Source: Neofusicoccum parvum | Lineage: Eukaryota; Ascomycota; Dothideomycetes; Botryosphaeriales; Botryosphaeriaceae | Length of the DNA: 64,000 nucleotides | Assembly: GCA_020912385.1 (NCBI GenBank) | Contig: CP087208.1 | Span: 930,001-994,000 of the forward strand | Reading direction: 5' to 3' | Part shown: in pieces, positions 52,157 through 63,248 of the stretch | Position numbering within the stretch: the stretch's first letter is position 1 | Layout of the letters: every line of letters starts with the position of its first letter | The notes under the pieces: model-generated | What the model saw: the letters and a program-made list of their open reading frames with translations, nothing else | Databases searched by the model: none | What the model was told of the DNA's origin: nothing | Program-made: the position numbers and the translations under genes

Positions 52157-53311
52157 GGTTGCGGCGCGATAGTGGGCTGGACGAGGCAGAGCTGAGGCAT
52201 GACACGATATCAAGCGCGACTGGGACAGGTTGCGCTTCGGCTCGACGCAGGTTCCCCGGGAAGGGCGGTCGCGAGGGCGGCGGGTCGTTCGCGTCGGGGC
52301 TGGGCGAGGAGGGAGTCGCAGCGGGCTCGGCCTGTGAGCCTGTCGTTCGCGGGCTGGCGGTATGTAGGGTGCGCAGGAGGTGGGAGGCACGGGGCACGCG
52401 GGCGGCTTTGGGCGAGACTGGACCCCTAGAGGCGCTGGGGCTGGATGCGGGAGCAGGCGGATGCTTGCGCTTCGTTCACGCAGACAGACAGACGGGCGGC
52501 AGGCGCGCAGGAGGCAGGTCGCATGCCGCGGTGCACTGGAGCAGCGGGAGGAGCGAAGGGCACGAGGAAAAGGCAGCGATGGTGTTTCCCCGGGGCTCTG
52601 GGTGTTTCGAGGGCGCGGGGAGCTTTGAGCAGCTTTTGCAGGCAGCGCCGGCGCCAGGACAGACCCTGCGCAGGCGCGCCCAAGGGCCCAAGGCACGGCC
52701 ACTGGAATCTCCAGCTACACCGCCGCCCATCCCAACACCCCGCGTCATCTCTGCACTGTCGCCGCCCAATGACGCCGTCCTGCAGCCACCAAGGACCCGA
52801 GGTCCCTGACGATCGCCATTCGCACAGCTAAAATTCTCCAGAACGCGAGCCTGCAGGGCCGGCCCCAGTGGGCCCAGCGACGACGGCCCGTCGCCTCAAG
52901 CCACACGATGCGAACTGCCCGCCGACTGCTCAAACGCTAGGACCGAGGCGTCGCGAACGCCCAGCTGCGCGGCCAGGCTAGCGCGCCGGCCGGCCGTTAC
53001 GCCCGCATCCCGGGAGGGATCTTGCCTGCGCCCAGGGACCAGAGGCTGTTCCTTAATTACCACCTCGCTGCCGGGTCGCCCAACACGTCATCTCCAGCGC
53101 CTGCCTGGGGCGTTGTAGAAGACGCTGGAACACCGATCCCAGCTGCAGCGTTTCATCGCATGGCCGTGAAGACGCTCGTCGGGCCTCGGAAGGTGGCCGC
53201 AGCCGCATGAAGGCACGCTCTAAAAAAGGCACCCGAGCTACTGCCGTCCTACAATTTGTGCTCCTCAGCCTCGTTATTAAGTACCGCTATAGGCCGCGAT
53301 CAACCCGCCGA
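52157..53311. other. Intergenic spacer
   Basis: 1.15-kb GC-rich spacer between two tandem minus-strand genes. It includes the long open leader of the disordered-protein gene (to about 52700). No separate gene was seen. Confidence 0.5.
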
Positions 53312-55389
53312 TTAGCTGGCCCTACGAAAACTCTTCACCCACTGCAGGTCCCGCTTGCTGATCCGCATGGAGCTGCTGCGAGCCCTGCGCTTGACGCTCG
53401 CGCTGTCGCCGGTGGTCTCCGCCGCCGTGATGTTGCCGCAGTCTGGCACCTGCAGCTTCGGCCCAAACACGTCCGCCGCCCAGATCAGCACTCCGTTGCT
53501 CCATCCAAACCCTTCTACAACCTCGTACTCGCCGCCTCCGCCCGCTGCATTGATGTCTTCGTCAGAGTACTTTTCGAACATAATGCCGTTGCCCTCCGCC
53601 CCGGCAATCTTCGGGTAGTTCGGCGTTGAGCCCCCAGTTGCCCGCCACGTGCAGAAGGAGGATGCGAGGTACCTCTGCGCTATTTCGAGCGCCGTGTCCT
53701 GCGTCCAGATGTACTCCTCGTCGGCCTCGCCAAAGGTAGGCGGAACGTTGAGCAGGCCCTTCATCAGGATGTACTGAAGCGGCGGCCATACGTTGGGCTG
53801 ATCCCATTGCTCTCCTGTGACCAGATTCGTAGCAGCAAGCCCGCCCGGGTTCTGCTCGAGCAACTGAACCACATGCGAGTATGCTTTGCGCACCGCTAGG
53901 GGGTTGTCCTTGAGCGACGACGGAGCCGCTCCAGTCCAGAATGGGTAGTACTGTGCCGGCGAGAATGAGAGCTGCTCTCCTGTTGGCGCGTCTGATCCGG
54001 ATGTCTCGGCAGCAGTTGAGCCGTTATCCGCGACGATGTAGACGTTCTGATCCCCAGACGTGAGGTTGTAGTCAAAGTAGACGAACTCAGTCTCGTTCCA
54101 CATCAACTTGTACATGGCCTCGCTTCTGTTCGCAGCACGCTCGGTCCATTGTGCCGCAGCCGTGTCATTGCCAGTCAGGTTGTAGAACTCGGCTATGGCG
54201 AGCTCGTTGCCGTACAGAATTGAGTTCAGATCAACGGGCACCACATTCCTGGTATTCAGACTACGCAGCGGGAAGTAGATGTCCTCGGCCGCATCTTCTG
54301 GGTAGGCTAGCCAGCGTGACGAGTAGTCCCATCCTGACTCGGCTCCACTGGCTAGGTTTGAGTAGAGAAGAGCCTTTGCCGAGTCATTCAGATCCGTGCC
54401 AGGGTAGATGATACCACCCTCGGCATAGTATGACTCATTGTTGGCCGTCTGGTAGTCCTCGAGGTACGACTCAGGACGCGGCTGGTTGTTCTCGACCGCA
54501 TAGTGGTTCAAGGAATACGTGCGGTCATCCTTTTGGATCTCCACGGTCCGGTTGGTGGTCCAGAACTCGTATTCCTTCTCCAGCAGCGGGATCGCACGTT
54601 CTAGAATGGTCGTGTTTCCGGTGTACTCGACATACGTCTTGACCATCAGCGCGAGCAAAGGCGGCTGGGATCTGTTCAGATAGTACACGCGTGCGCCATT
54701 TGGCACGAAGCCAATGGTCTCAACGAGATCGAGGAAATTCTCGATGATGTTGCCTGCAATCTCGGTGAAGGATCCCTGCGTGCGCAACAGGCCCTCCAAG
54801 ATCCAGAACGAGTCCCAGTAGTAGGCCTCGCGGAAGCGGCCACCGGCAACCACAAAGGTGCGGTTCAGCGGGATGAACGAATTGACGCATCCGGTGCAGT
54901 TGCTTGCGCCCACGTATTTGCGGGTGAGGTCGGGCCAAATGTCTATAACTTGGCTAACAAAGTCATGGATATCCGGATCGGCTACAGAGTCCAAGAAGGT
55001 GGCATTGACGGAAAGGTCTCCCGGAGGCACCGCTTCGAGCTCGGCGCCTGCCTCTCCAAAGTAGGTGGTGAGGAAAGCTTGGAGGGCGCTATTGTTGCTA
55101 ATTGGTTGTGATAAATTATTGAAAGCGGCCACGACTTCATCCAAAGGTTTGAGAGTTGGCCTAGGCGAAAGTCAATAAACGAGCGCGAAAAAGAGGCCCT
55201 CAAGGGGACGCACAAGTCGACAAAGGTCTTGGAGTCGGAGAACGGCGCGGCGAGCTGGATGGCTTTGAGGAGCTCGCCGTGGCAGTATAGGGGAGAGTCG
55301 CAGGGCGCAGTCACATTCCCATCGACATAGAGGCTGGCGGCAGAGGCAGCGAGGGCGAGCAATCCCCAGGCCGACGTGGTGGCGGTCAT
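53312..55389 (-). CDS. Secreted trehalase (GH37)
   Basis: Two exons (55389-55214 and 55160-53312; 53-nt intron) encode 674 aa. The signal peptide is MTATTSAWGLLALAASAASL, so the second of two in-frame Met codons is preferred. GH37 signature 1 (GGRFREAYYWDSFW, about 165-178) and signature 2 (QWDQPNVWPP, about 510-519) are both present. The ESGWDYSSRW block holds the catalytic acid Asp at about 337, and the EKYSDED and GGGGEYEVVEGFGWSNG blocks close the active site. About a dozen N-glycosylation sequons fit a secreted, vacuolar or wall-bound enzyme. It hydrolyses trehalose to two glucose. It lacks the N-terminal regulatory and calcium-binding extension of neutral trehalases. The C-terminal 30 residues are Arg/Ser-rich. 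Confidence 0.94.
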
Positions 55390-56434
55390 GTTTGGCACAA
55401 TGGAGAGCAGGTCTCTGGTCAATGGAACATAATTGCCGCGGGAGTGGACGGGTCTTATTTAATGACCATCGAAGTTTAGCAATTATCTGCAGCAGCTTGG
55501 CTGACGTGGGGCAGGCTTGCGCGAGGCTACGCACTGTGGCTTTCGAACAAGAGCTGCCTCCTTGCCAGCCCCCCGTGCGCTGTACACAACGGGTTTACGC
55601 TGACATTACCCCTCACCAGCCAGCATGATGCTCAAAAAGCCATGTCGAGCGCAGCGCGCCCGAAATACCCGTGAAGAAAGCAGCAGCAGCAGCCTGCACT
55701 TCCAATGAATCGGAGGTCACACTATGCAATTTGCGTGAGTTCCGCGGAGAGGCCGGGAGGAGGGCGGAGCCAAGCTTGTTGGAAGGGCAGCCGGCTAGCG
55801 AAGGGAGACAGGGGCGCTTTGAGCCTGCGGGGAATCGGGATGCGGGGGTGGTAGGTAATGTCGTGTGTGATGGCATGTTGTGCGCTCAACAGGACAGGCC
55901 GTGAGTCGTGGGAGGGACCCGATCAGGGAAGGTGCCGACGTTCGTGTTGCGCCTGCCCGCAACGCCGCACTCGTCACTCACCGTCACCGTCACTGTGCAC
56001 CAAGCCTGCATCCTCCTCAGCCTCACCACCGCCCTTGCCGTCTTGCCGGCTATCGTTCGACTGTCTTCTTGGGCACCGAGGAGCGCATGCGATCACTGCT
56101 CCAGCGCGGGCCGCAAGAACCCAGCCAGTAGCCTCGTGCCGCTTGCTGTTCAACACCCGGTTGTCTACGCTAGCGTCCCACTGAGCCGCATTCCTCCAGA
56201 CGCGCTATCGAGCCAAACCCAGCTGGCGGCTCCACACTCACGTAAAACATATACTGTCAGCTTCCAGATGTTACACGGACGGACCGTTGGCCCGCTAAGA
56301 CATGTCTACAACTTGTCTGAGCTCACGGCACGTGGCGATTCCCTCTGTTTTGGCAAAAGGAATGTTCGTTTGATATTGAGAAAAAGAACTGCTTAGCATC
56401 TACTGAACTGGACTTACCTGCTCTCCGCCTGCGT
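55390..56434. other. Intergenic spacer
   Basis: 5' flank of the trehalase gene, with the TATA-like ATTAAATAAG at about 55453-55463 on the minus strand some 65 bp from the start codon, then GC-rich spacer with an AGC repeat at about 55680-55694. No gene was seen. Confidence 0.5.
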
Positions 56435-57346
56435 CTACGTACTGTCACTACGCTTCCTCAAGTCAGCAACAATCAGCGAAAGAGTCTCGTCGTTAGTTGT
56501 GGCCAACCTCTGCTGATCAAGGGACAGGGAGGCATCCTGTACTATGTGGCCCATGAGAGCCGCTGCGATTTCGAACATCGATCCCGCATTGCTGTACGCG
56601 ATGCCCTTCTGTTCAGATATCTGGATACGACTCTCCTCGCTGTCACGCTCCTGAACCCAGGTGAACCAGTTTCGGAGAAACCTCATGACCACCTGAAGCC
56701 CAGCCCTGTCGGTCAAAACGCCCCTTGTCCAGATATTGACGTCTGGATGATCGAGGATGTACTTCTCCATTTGGCAGAGCACACACTTGCACACGAAGTC
56801 GTAATGCTTCAGCAGGGACTGGCGCATCTGGTAAGGTGCGGTGACCGCGATGTACGGACAAGTCAGCTCCTCGCCCGCCTTGATGTATCGTTGAGCTCTC
56901 ATCCACTGACTTCCATCCGCTTCAGCCTGCTGTAGGCAATTGTTGACACAGTTGTGGTTCAACCGGGACATGTCGTTGTACACGGCACTGTCGAACTCTT
57001 CTTTCACGGCATCGAATGCATTTGTCCAGTACATGGCTGCCACCTCGGCGATGTCCTCTAAGTCTGCTGTCCATTCTATCAGCTGTTGTCCCATCATCTC
57101 CCTGATTTTTCTACGCCCCTGATTCAGATTCCTGTTCGTATGTGTCAGCTTCATGAAGGCTTCCTGACTCTCTTCAGACTGGGCCCTCAGCGCGTTGTAG
57201 ATCTCGAATGGGTTCTTGGCGGACCTCGGCGACATCGCAAGGAGCGGCCAGCTCTCATCCATGATGGTCTCTCCCCTAGAGATGTCGCGTGTTGCAAACG
57301 CCGCAGTTCCGGCACCAGGCACCCGGCGGAATTCGTACAGAGCCAT
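56435..57346 (-). CDS. SET-domain protein
   Basis: A single exon of 303 aa (MALYEFRRVPGAGTAAFATRDI). The SET fold is complete in outline: the N-terminal GxAxFATRDISRGETI strand, a helical insert (about 45-120), the SRLNHNC motif at 127-133 in place of the usual NHSC, GEELTCPY at 158-165, and a post-SET FVCKCVLC cluster at about 185-191. The protein is therefore a candidate lysine methyltransferase of the SMYD/SET5-like group found in large numbers in filamentous fungi. Its target (histone or other protein) cannot be told. There is no MYND finger. The C-terminal 110 residues are helical. A TATATATA sequence lies about 335 bp upstream. Confidence 0.88.
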   Translation of the reverse strand: MALYEFRRVPGAGTAAFATRDISRGETIMDESWPLLAMSPRSAKNPFEIYNALRAQSEESQEAFMKLTHTNRNLNQGRRKIREMMGQQLIEWTADLEDIAEVAAMYWTNAFDAVKEEFDSAVYNDMSRLNHNCVNNCLQQAEADGSQWMRAQRYIKAGEELTCPYIAVTAPYQMRQSLLKHYDFVCKCVLCQMEKYILDHPDVNIWTRGVLTDRAGLQVVMRFLRNWFTWVQERDSEESRIQISEQKGIAYSNAGSMFEIAAALMGHIVQDASLSLDQQRLATTNDETLSLIVADLRKRSDST

Positions 57347-57872
57347 TTATTGATGAGAAAGGGAATTTGCTTTGCCGGTTTGCAGTCAATGCGGTAAAAA
57401 GGCAAAAGTTTCCGGGCAATAACGAGCGTCTTCGACGGTGAGATCCTGCACTGGTGAGTTCTTGACTCTTGCTCCTGCATGATATCCCTTGGGGAACAGC
57501 GAATGTTATATTCACAGAGAGTTGGCAATGTATATATTTGGAACAAAGAGAGGTAGCATTGGTCTGGTGCTCTTCTTTGACAATGCCATTCTGGTGTACA
57601 GTTCTGAAAGGAGCTTTCTTCCCATCCGCTGTGTAACAACGGCATTGCTCCTCCACAACCACCCTGACTCGCCGCTTTGTTATATATACAATGCTCACAT
57701 GCCTCCGCCTCTCACAAAGAATCAGATATCAACCATCCCGCCTTTGGCGAAAGCTATGTTACAGTTTGATTGGCACGGAAGTATGGCGTAATATCGGAAT
57801 TAATTCATATCCGTCGTAGGTATCTACATTGTTCTGAAGTAGTCGTGTCTCCATCTATCTGAGCTATCTAAT
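57347..57872. other. Intergenic spacer
   Basis: 526-bp AT-richer spacer with TATATATA at 57681-57688. It holds the SET gene promoter and the 3' end of the flavin oxidoreductase gene. No gene was seen. Confidence 0.55.
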
Positions 57873-59389
57873 TCAAGCAGAAGCAGTGCCGCCATAAGGG
57901 ATAGGCTTCGCACTCTCGATATCAACATAGCCGTAGTTGATCATCTCCGAGTCCTTGGCCATCTTGTCGCCCCAGACTCCCATGTCCTTCATGAACGCTT
58001 CTTCGTTCATTTCGGAGCTCATATCGATCGGCTCGTGGTCCTTGCCCATCTGCCGGATCTGCGAGCCGGCGATGACGTTCGTCAACCCAAAGTTATTGTC
58101 ATCCGCCCGCTGCTTAATAGCCGACTTGACCTTGCCGTCGAGAATGTCCCGCGGCAGGCGCGGCTCCTGGCATGCCGGACGCGCAAGTCCGACACCGTCG
58201 ACAGACTTGAGGGCTTCGACCATGGCAGCGCTAGTCTTGAAGCCACCAGTCACGTAGGTTTTTGTCTTCGACAGGGCGGGAGTGATCATGTCCGCGAACT
58301 CGAGGAAAAAGGCCTCACGCTTCTTTGTGGATTCCCTGCGAACTGGTTAGAATCGACGGCAAAATCACAGGAAAAACGGTGTGGGGCCGCGTACCTCTGG
58401 TGCGAGAATGCGAGGTGCTCGTAAGTGCCGCCTGACAGCTCGACGAAGTCGAACTTGTTCTTCTCGAGGAGAGCGCACAGCTTCTGGGCTTCCTCCGGCT
58501 TGAAACCCCCCTCTTGGAACTCTACGGAGTTGAGCTTGATACCAAGGATGAAGCTGGGGCTGGTCCGCTTCCGGACTTCCTGGCCAATCTCAAGGATGAG
58601 GCGCTAACATGATTTTTAGTTGGGTCAGAAGGGGGAAGACATGGTCGTAGTTCACTCACGGCCCGGTTTTCCAGAGAGCCACCATACTTATCGGTACGGC
58701 GGTTGGTTGTGGGGGACAGGAACTGTGCCAACAGATACCCGTGGGCGCCATGGAGCTCAATACCATCGTATCCGGCCTTTTCGAGGTACTCGGCGGCATG
58801 AGCGAAGCCATCGATGACCCTCTTGATCTCGTCCTCGCTCGCGGGATGCGGTTCTACCACACAGAATTAGCTACCGCCCCACGCTGCACCCACAAAGGAC
58901 AAACCCACTGTTAAACGTCATCCCCATCACATTCCCCTCCAACTGCACGTCGCTCGCGCTCACTGGATCCTTCTGAATCCTGCTTTCGCACTGCCTCCCC
59001 GGATGGCTCACCTGGCCCACCATCAAACTCCCTTCCTGCTTTCCTGCCTCGGCCATCTTCCGGAACGCGTCGAACCGCTCGCCGGCGAACGGCGCCTCGC
59101 GCGGGATGATGGGGTTGCCGGCGGCCTCCAGCTGGTCGTACTCGATCATGATGTTGCCCGTCAGGATCACGCCGTAGCGGCCTTCGCCCCAGCGGCGGTA
59201 CACGTTGATGAGCTCGGCGGAGGGCACGCCGCGCGCGGGGAGCGAGGTGGGCGACCAGCTGGACAGGCGTTCCGTCATGGCGCCTTTGAGGAAGCGGTCG
59301 CGCGCGCTCTTGCCGGAGAAGGGGAAGGGGAGGGGTTGGCCGAGCGGGGAGACGTCGACGGTGTCGGTGGGGTAGCGGGACGGTGCCAT
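57873..59389 (-). CDS. Old Yellow Enzyme-like NADH:flavin oxidoreductase
   Basis: Four exons (59389-58909, 58853-58660, 58603-58395, 58335-57873; introns 55, 56 and 59 nt) encode 448 aa, with frame agreement at every junction. The TIM-barrel FMN protein shows QVSHPGRQ at about 126-133, the paired His in [14 protein letters not shown] (His195 and His198), and [15 protein letters not shown] after it. Later come VELSGGTYE and the FMN phosphate region around [11 protein letters not shown] and GVGLARP. The enzyme should reduce activated C=C bonds or similar electrophiles with NAD(P)H. The natural substrate is unknown, as for most of the family. No signal peptide. It stands alone, with no adjacent biosynthetic genes. 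Confidence 0.93.
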
Positions 59390-60834
59390 GGTGGGTGAGT
59401 GATGATAGTGCTTGGAGACAAGCTGCCTCGAAGGGGTTATGGCTTGGTTATGACAGACAATCCGGATGGATGAGGGAAGCCGTGGTCAAAGAGTAGCTTT
59501 TGATAAAAGATAGCAGCTGCCACAAGATGCGGTGGCCTTTCTTTTTGTTGCTGGCGGGAAAAAAAGTGTACCATGATGACGACAAGAGTAAACAGTGCCG
59601 GCTATGTCTCCGTCCGGCAGTTCTGAAACCCGTTGCGGACACTGTCTGATCCGCGGAGCCTAAGCGCATTGCAAATGATTAGAAATACATTGGGCGATTA
59701 TGCAAGACACGACCAAAGGGAAGGACGACGGGGCATTATCGAGTCGAGGCCAACAGCCGATTGGTGGGCCGACGGTAGACGTCATAGTCCACGACCCCGC
59801 GCTTGGGTTGGTGGGGCGGCCTGGATCGTGGCGTGGGGACCTGCGCGCGCACACATCGGAGTTAGCGATGCGGCCAATGGATACGGTAATAATGGCATGG
59901 CGTGGAAGGATGGTTAAGCTTAGAGGTGACAGTTGGGCGATTTGCGGCGAATTATGTCCTGGCTTGATCTGATGTGCTTCTGCCGGCTGGGAGATGTGGC
60001 CTGCGGGCTCTACATATGCAATTAGGTGGGCGAGTCACTTTCAATAAGTCCTACTGATAAGTGTAGCTATGTGGGGAGTTGAAGTATCTGTCCGCATGGC
60101 TTTGGCACGGGATCCTCAGGACGTTGCATCTGGATGAATGTCACAACTTTCCATGGCCAGTCATTTGCGCATCGGTCTCGGGCTTCCATTTGCACGGCAA
60201 GGAGCCAGCGATCAGGAACTCTTTGTACGGCAAGAGTCAACCATCAGAATGAAAGCGGCGTGAAATCACCACTGGGCCACCTGAACTGTAACTTCAACAG
60301 AAACCACCGCTGAATTCGCTTCAACCGCTAAACTTCTCGTCGAATCCCAAAATGGCCAGAGGTATGTGGGACGGATCCCGTCTAGACACGGGAAATGCTC
60401 GAGGGCCAACGGCCGGCGAGAGACGGGAGAGGAGGGAAGATCGCGAGGTGAAGTCTGGAGGGGTGTGGCCGGATCAACCCGCCCTCCGCACACATCAGCC
60501 GGGGCCCACACGCAGCGCTTACGGGGCAGCAGACACGGCCAAAGAGAGGCGATGCGCCAGCAGCAGTCAAGCAGCGCGTCGAATATGGACGTATAAAGAG
60601 TCATAAAAATTGGAGCCCGCTCAAATTTGCAGCCTCGACCAATGACGTCAAGGCGGAGGCGGAACAATCGATTGTTCCTACCGCAGGGCCCCTCCCGCGC
60701 CGTGTTGGTGCCCCCGCCGCCGGCACAACTTCAGCTCACTTCGATCGCTCGCTTTGCCCGCCGCGCACCCGACACCACCACCCCCCACCACCGCACACCC
60801 GGCCACTGCACACGCCCACAGCGATCGCGCAGCC
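59390..60834. promoter_or_regulatory. Divergent spacer: flavin oxidoreductase and eIF1A promoters
   Basis: 1.45 kb between start codons on opposite strands. Close to eIF1A lie a TATAAA at 60592-60597 and an overlapping CCAAT/CRE site at 60639-60650, then a pyrimidine/C-rich leader. A possible ATG followed by a GTATGT donor at about 60352 leads to no coherent exon. No gene was seen. Confidence 0.55.
60639..60650. promoter_or_regulatory. Fused CCAAT box and CRE palindrome
   Basis: CCAATGACGTCA: a CCAAT pentamer whose T is the first base of a full TGACGTCA palindrome, 185 bp before the eIF1A ATG. CCAAT is bound by the HAP/CBF complex and TGACGTCA by bZIP factors of the ATF/CREB type. Joint or exclusive binding is inferred. 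Confidence 0.55.
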
Positions 60835-61518
60835 ATGCCCAAGAACAAGGGAAAGGGTGGTAAGAACCGCAGACGCGGAAAGAACGAGAATGTGAGTCTG
60901 CCCGCCCGCCACCCGCCGCCCCACCGCCTCTCGCTCTCCGTGCGCGCGCGCTGGCGACACGGCCCGGCGTCGAGCGAGAACTCAGCGCTGACCACACACC
61001 ACGCACCCAGGATAGGGAGAAGCGCGAGCTCGTCTTCAAGGAGGAGGGCCAGGAGTACGCCCAGGTCGTCAAGATGCTCGGCAACGGCCGCCTCGAGGCC
61101 CAGTGCTTCGACGGCGAGAAGCGCCTTGCCCACATCCGCGGCAAGATGAGGAAGAAGGTCTGGATCAACCAGGGCGACATGTGAGTCCACGACCGCCCCC
61201 GCTCCCTCTCGCCGTCGCACGGCGCGCGGTCGCAAGCGCGGCCATCTCCGCCACCATGCCGCCCGCTAACACGCAACCCCGCACAGCATCCTCCTCTCCC
61301 TCCGCGAGTACCAAGATGAGAAGGGCGACGTCATCCTCAAGTACAACTCCGACGAGGCGCGTTCCCTGAAGGCCTACGGCGAGTTGCCCGAGACGGCCAA
61401 GATCAACGAGACCGACACCTACGGCCCCGACGGCGAGGAGGGCGGCATCGGCTTCGAGTTCGACGAGGACCGCAGCGACGACGAGAACGTCAAGGACGTC
61501 GATATCGACGACATCTGA
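60835..61518 (+). CDS. TIF11: Translation initiation factor eIF1A
   Basis: Three exons (60835-60891, 61011-61180, 61287-61518) encode 152 aa. The N-terminal tail [19 protein letters not shown] is the basic, ribosome-contacting tail of eIF1A and is cut by intron 1. The OB fold follows, from [17 protein letters not shown] through [29 protein letters not shown] and [13 protein letters not shown]. The acidic C-terminal tail, ending [13 protein letters not shown], promotes scanning together with eIF1 and contacts eIF5B through its last residues. Length and order match the yeast protein (153 aa). Cytosolic; part of the 43S pre-initiation complex. Both introns are in the first two thirds and fairly long (119 and 106 nt). 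Confidence 0.97.
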
Positions 61519-62042
61519 GCATGTCCAAACGGCTTCTGCCACGGACGTCCGTCTGTGGAGAGGTGGTTGCTGTGTCGAGTTATTCTGCGCACCCGAGGCT
61601 GTGAAGCCTTTTTTTCTGTTTTGCCTTGGATTTAGAGGTAATACGAGTCGGAGCGTGGGACTCGCGCTGGTCTTCTGGGGAGGCATCATAGAGGGCAGTT
61701 TTGTCATGGGGGAAGCAACGGCATCGGGACTGGCAAAAATGGGCGTATCATCAGCCGGACAAATCTTCCAGCAGAACAATTCAACTCATGGATTTCCGTC
61801 CTTGATTTGTGGAATTATATACCCTTGCCTCTGCAACTGTCATTTTGAAAGCGAAAGACAAATTTAGAGCGGTCCGGGGGTGGAATAAAGCTTGCGCTCG
61901 CTCCTGATCTGATTGAATCTACACAAAGGCCTTCTTCGGCCTTCTTTCCGGGTTCTCCTATAACGCCAGCCAATATGCTTTTCCAGGTCTCAACGTATGC
62001 TCGTAAGCAAGATCATGTACAGTTCTTTACAGTCCGTGCCAG
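61519..62042. other. Convergent intergenic spacer
   Basis: 524 bp between the 3' ends of eIF1A (+) and GTP cyclohydrolase II (-). It should hold both 3' UTRs. No gene was seen. Confidence 0.6.
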
Positions 62043-63248
62043 CTAGCTCGAGTCGGGGCTCAGCATGTGCTTGAATTTTTCAATCTGGGATAAAGTTAGG
62101 ATGTTCGGATTACACGCGGCTACGAAGGTTCGACTCACTTTCGTGGAGAGATACTTCTCCACCTCTTCACTGCCCTTCTGGCCCTTCTTCCATGCCAGAG
62201 GGACCATGGCCACTCTCTCTTTCACAACGACCTCTCTGTTCGGACCTTCTACCGCGGCGACCTTGTCCGGGTTGTTCGTGAGAAGCCTAATGCCCTCGTC
62301 GCCGCCGAGTCCCAGATCAACGAGCATTGCTGTCGCAAGACCATAACTCCTCGCGTCCGCTGGATGCCGCAGCAAGAGGTTTGCTTCGTACGTGTCGTTG
62401 CCCAGATCCTGCAAGTTGTACGCCTTGAGCTTCTCCGCGAGCCCAATGCCGCGGCCCTCCTGGCGCAGGTAGACAATGACACCGCCGCCCGAGTTCGGCA
62501 GGCTCATCAGGCGCGCCGCCTCGTCCAGCTGCTCGCCGCAGTCGCAGCGCGCGCTCCACACCGTCTCGCCGGTGTAGCACTCGGAGTGGATGCGCACCAG
62601 CGGGCTCCTCTCGGCCAGCGCGCCGGCGGCGGTCGCCACGCCGTCCTCGTGCCTGATCTGCTCGACGCGGCTGCTCGTGCGGCCCGGGTACAGGCGGCCG
62701 ACGTAGGCGCCGCGGATCATGCGGTCGCGCTCCGTCTCGCCGGGGCGCGGGGCGTCGAGCGAGCGCGAGCGGATGCTGTTGCCGAACACGATGGCCAGGT
62801 GCTCCTTGCTGTCCAGCGAGTTGGTGTAGACGTGCAGGAACATCTCCTGCCCCGTCGTCGTCGGGATGCGCGCCCGCACCACGCACGACACCTCCGGCAG
62901 CGTCTCCACCAGCGCCGGCCGCTCCGCCGCCCCTGCCGCCTGCGCCGCGCCGCCGTGGCTCACGGGCACCGACGCGGCCTCTCGGCTCAGCGCGGGTGTG
63001 GTCCGCCCGCCCGGCGTCGAGGGCGGGGTGAAGGCGGGCGAGATGATGGACGGCGGCGGCGGGTGGTGCGCCTCGTCATGGCGGCCGTTCGCGGCGGGCG
63101 CGCCGTCGAGCTGCGCCTGGGCGGGGTCGAGCTGGAACTCGGAGACGTTGCGCGAGGGTCGTGGGCGGTCCGCGGCGGCGTCCGCGTGCTGCGGGGAGTG
63201 ATGCGGCGGGAAGGCGGGCGATGCGTGGGCTGGCAGGCTGCCGGACAT
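62043..63248 (-). CDS. RIB1: GTP cyclohydrolase II
   Basis: Two exons (63248-62139 and 62084-62043; 54-nt intron with a CTAAC branch point) encode 383 aa. The start ATG lies in a GCCGCCATG context. Residues 1-115 are a disordered Pro/Ala/His-rich extension. The catalytic domain follows: [14 protein letters not shown], the zinc ligands Cys224, Cys235 and Cys237 (ARCDCGEQ), the [22 protein letters not shown] block, and the [12 protein letters not shown] block. The enzyme opens GTP to the first intermediate of riboflavin synthesis, releasing formate and pyrophosphate. The small last exon supplies [13 protein letters not shown]. The intron is a multiple of three with no stop, so retention adds 18 residues. 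No bifunctional RibB domain is present, as usual in fungi. Confidence 0.95.
   Translation of the reverse strand: MSGSLPAHASPAFPPHHSPQHADAAADRPRPSRNVSEFQLDPAQAQLDGAPAANGRHDEAHHPPPPSIISPAFTPPSTPGGRTTPALSREAASVPVSHGGAAQAAGAAERPALVETLPEVSCVVRARIPTTTGQEMFLHVYTNSLDSKEHLAIVFGNSIRSRSLDAPRPGETERDRMIRGAYVGRLYPGRTSSRVEQIRHEDGVATAAGALAERSPLVRIHSECYTGETVWSARCDCGEQLDEAARLMSLPNSGGGVIVYLRQEGRGIGLAEKLKAYNLQDLGNDTYEANLLLRHPADARSYGLATAMLVDLGLGGDEGIRLLTNNPDKVAAVEGPNREVVVKERVAMVPLAWKKGQKGSEEVEKYLSTKVSRTFVAACNPNILTLSQIEKFKHMLSPDSS

Noticed and set aside
60352..60606. ATG followed closely by a GTATGT donor, as in a small spliced gene
   Set aside because: The first exon would encode only three residues, and no acceptor downstream opens a sensible frame or known small protein.
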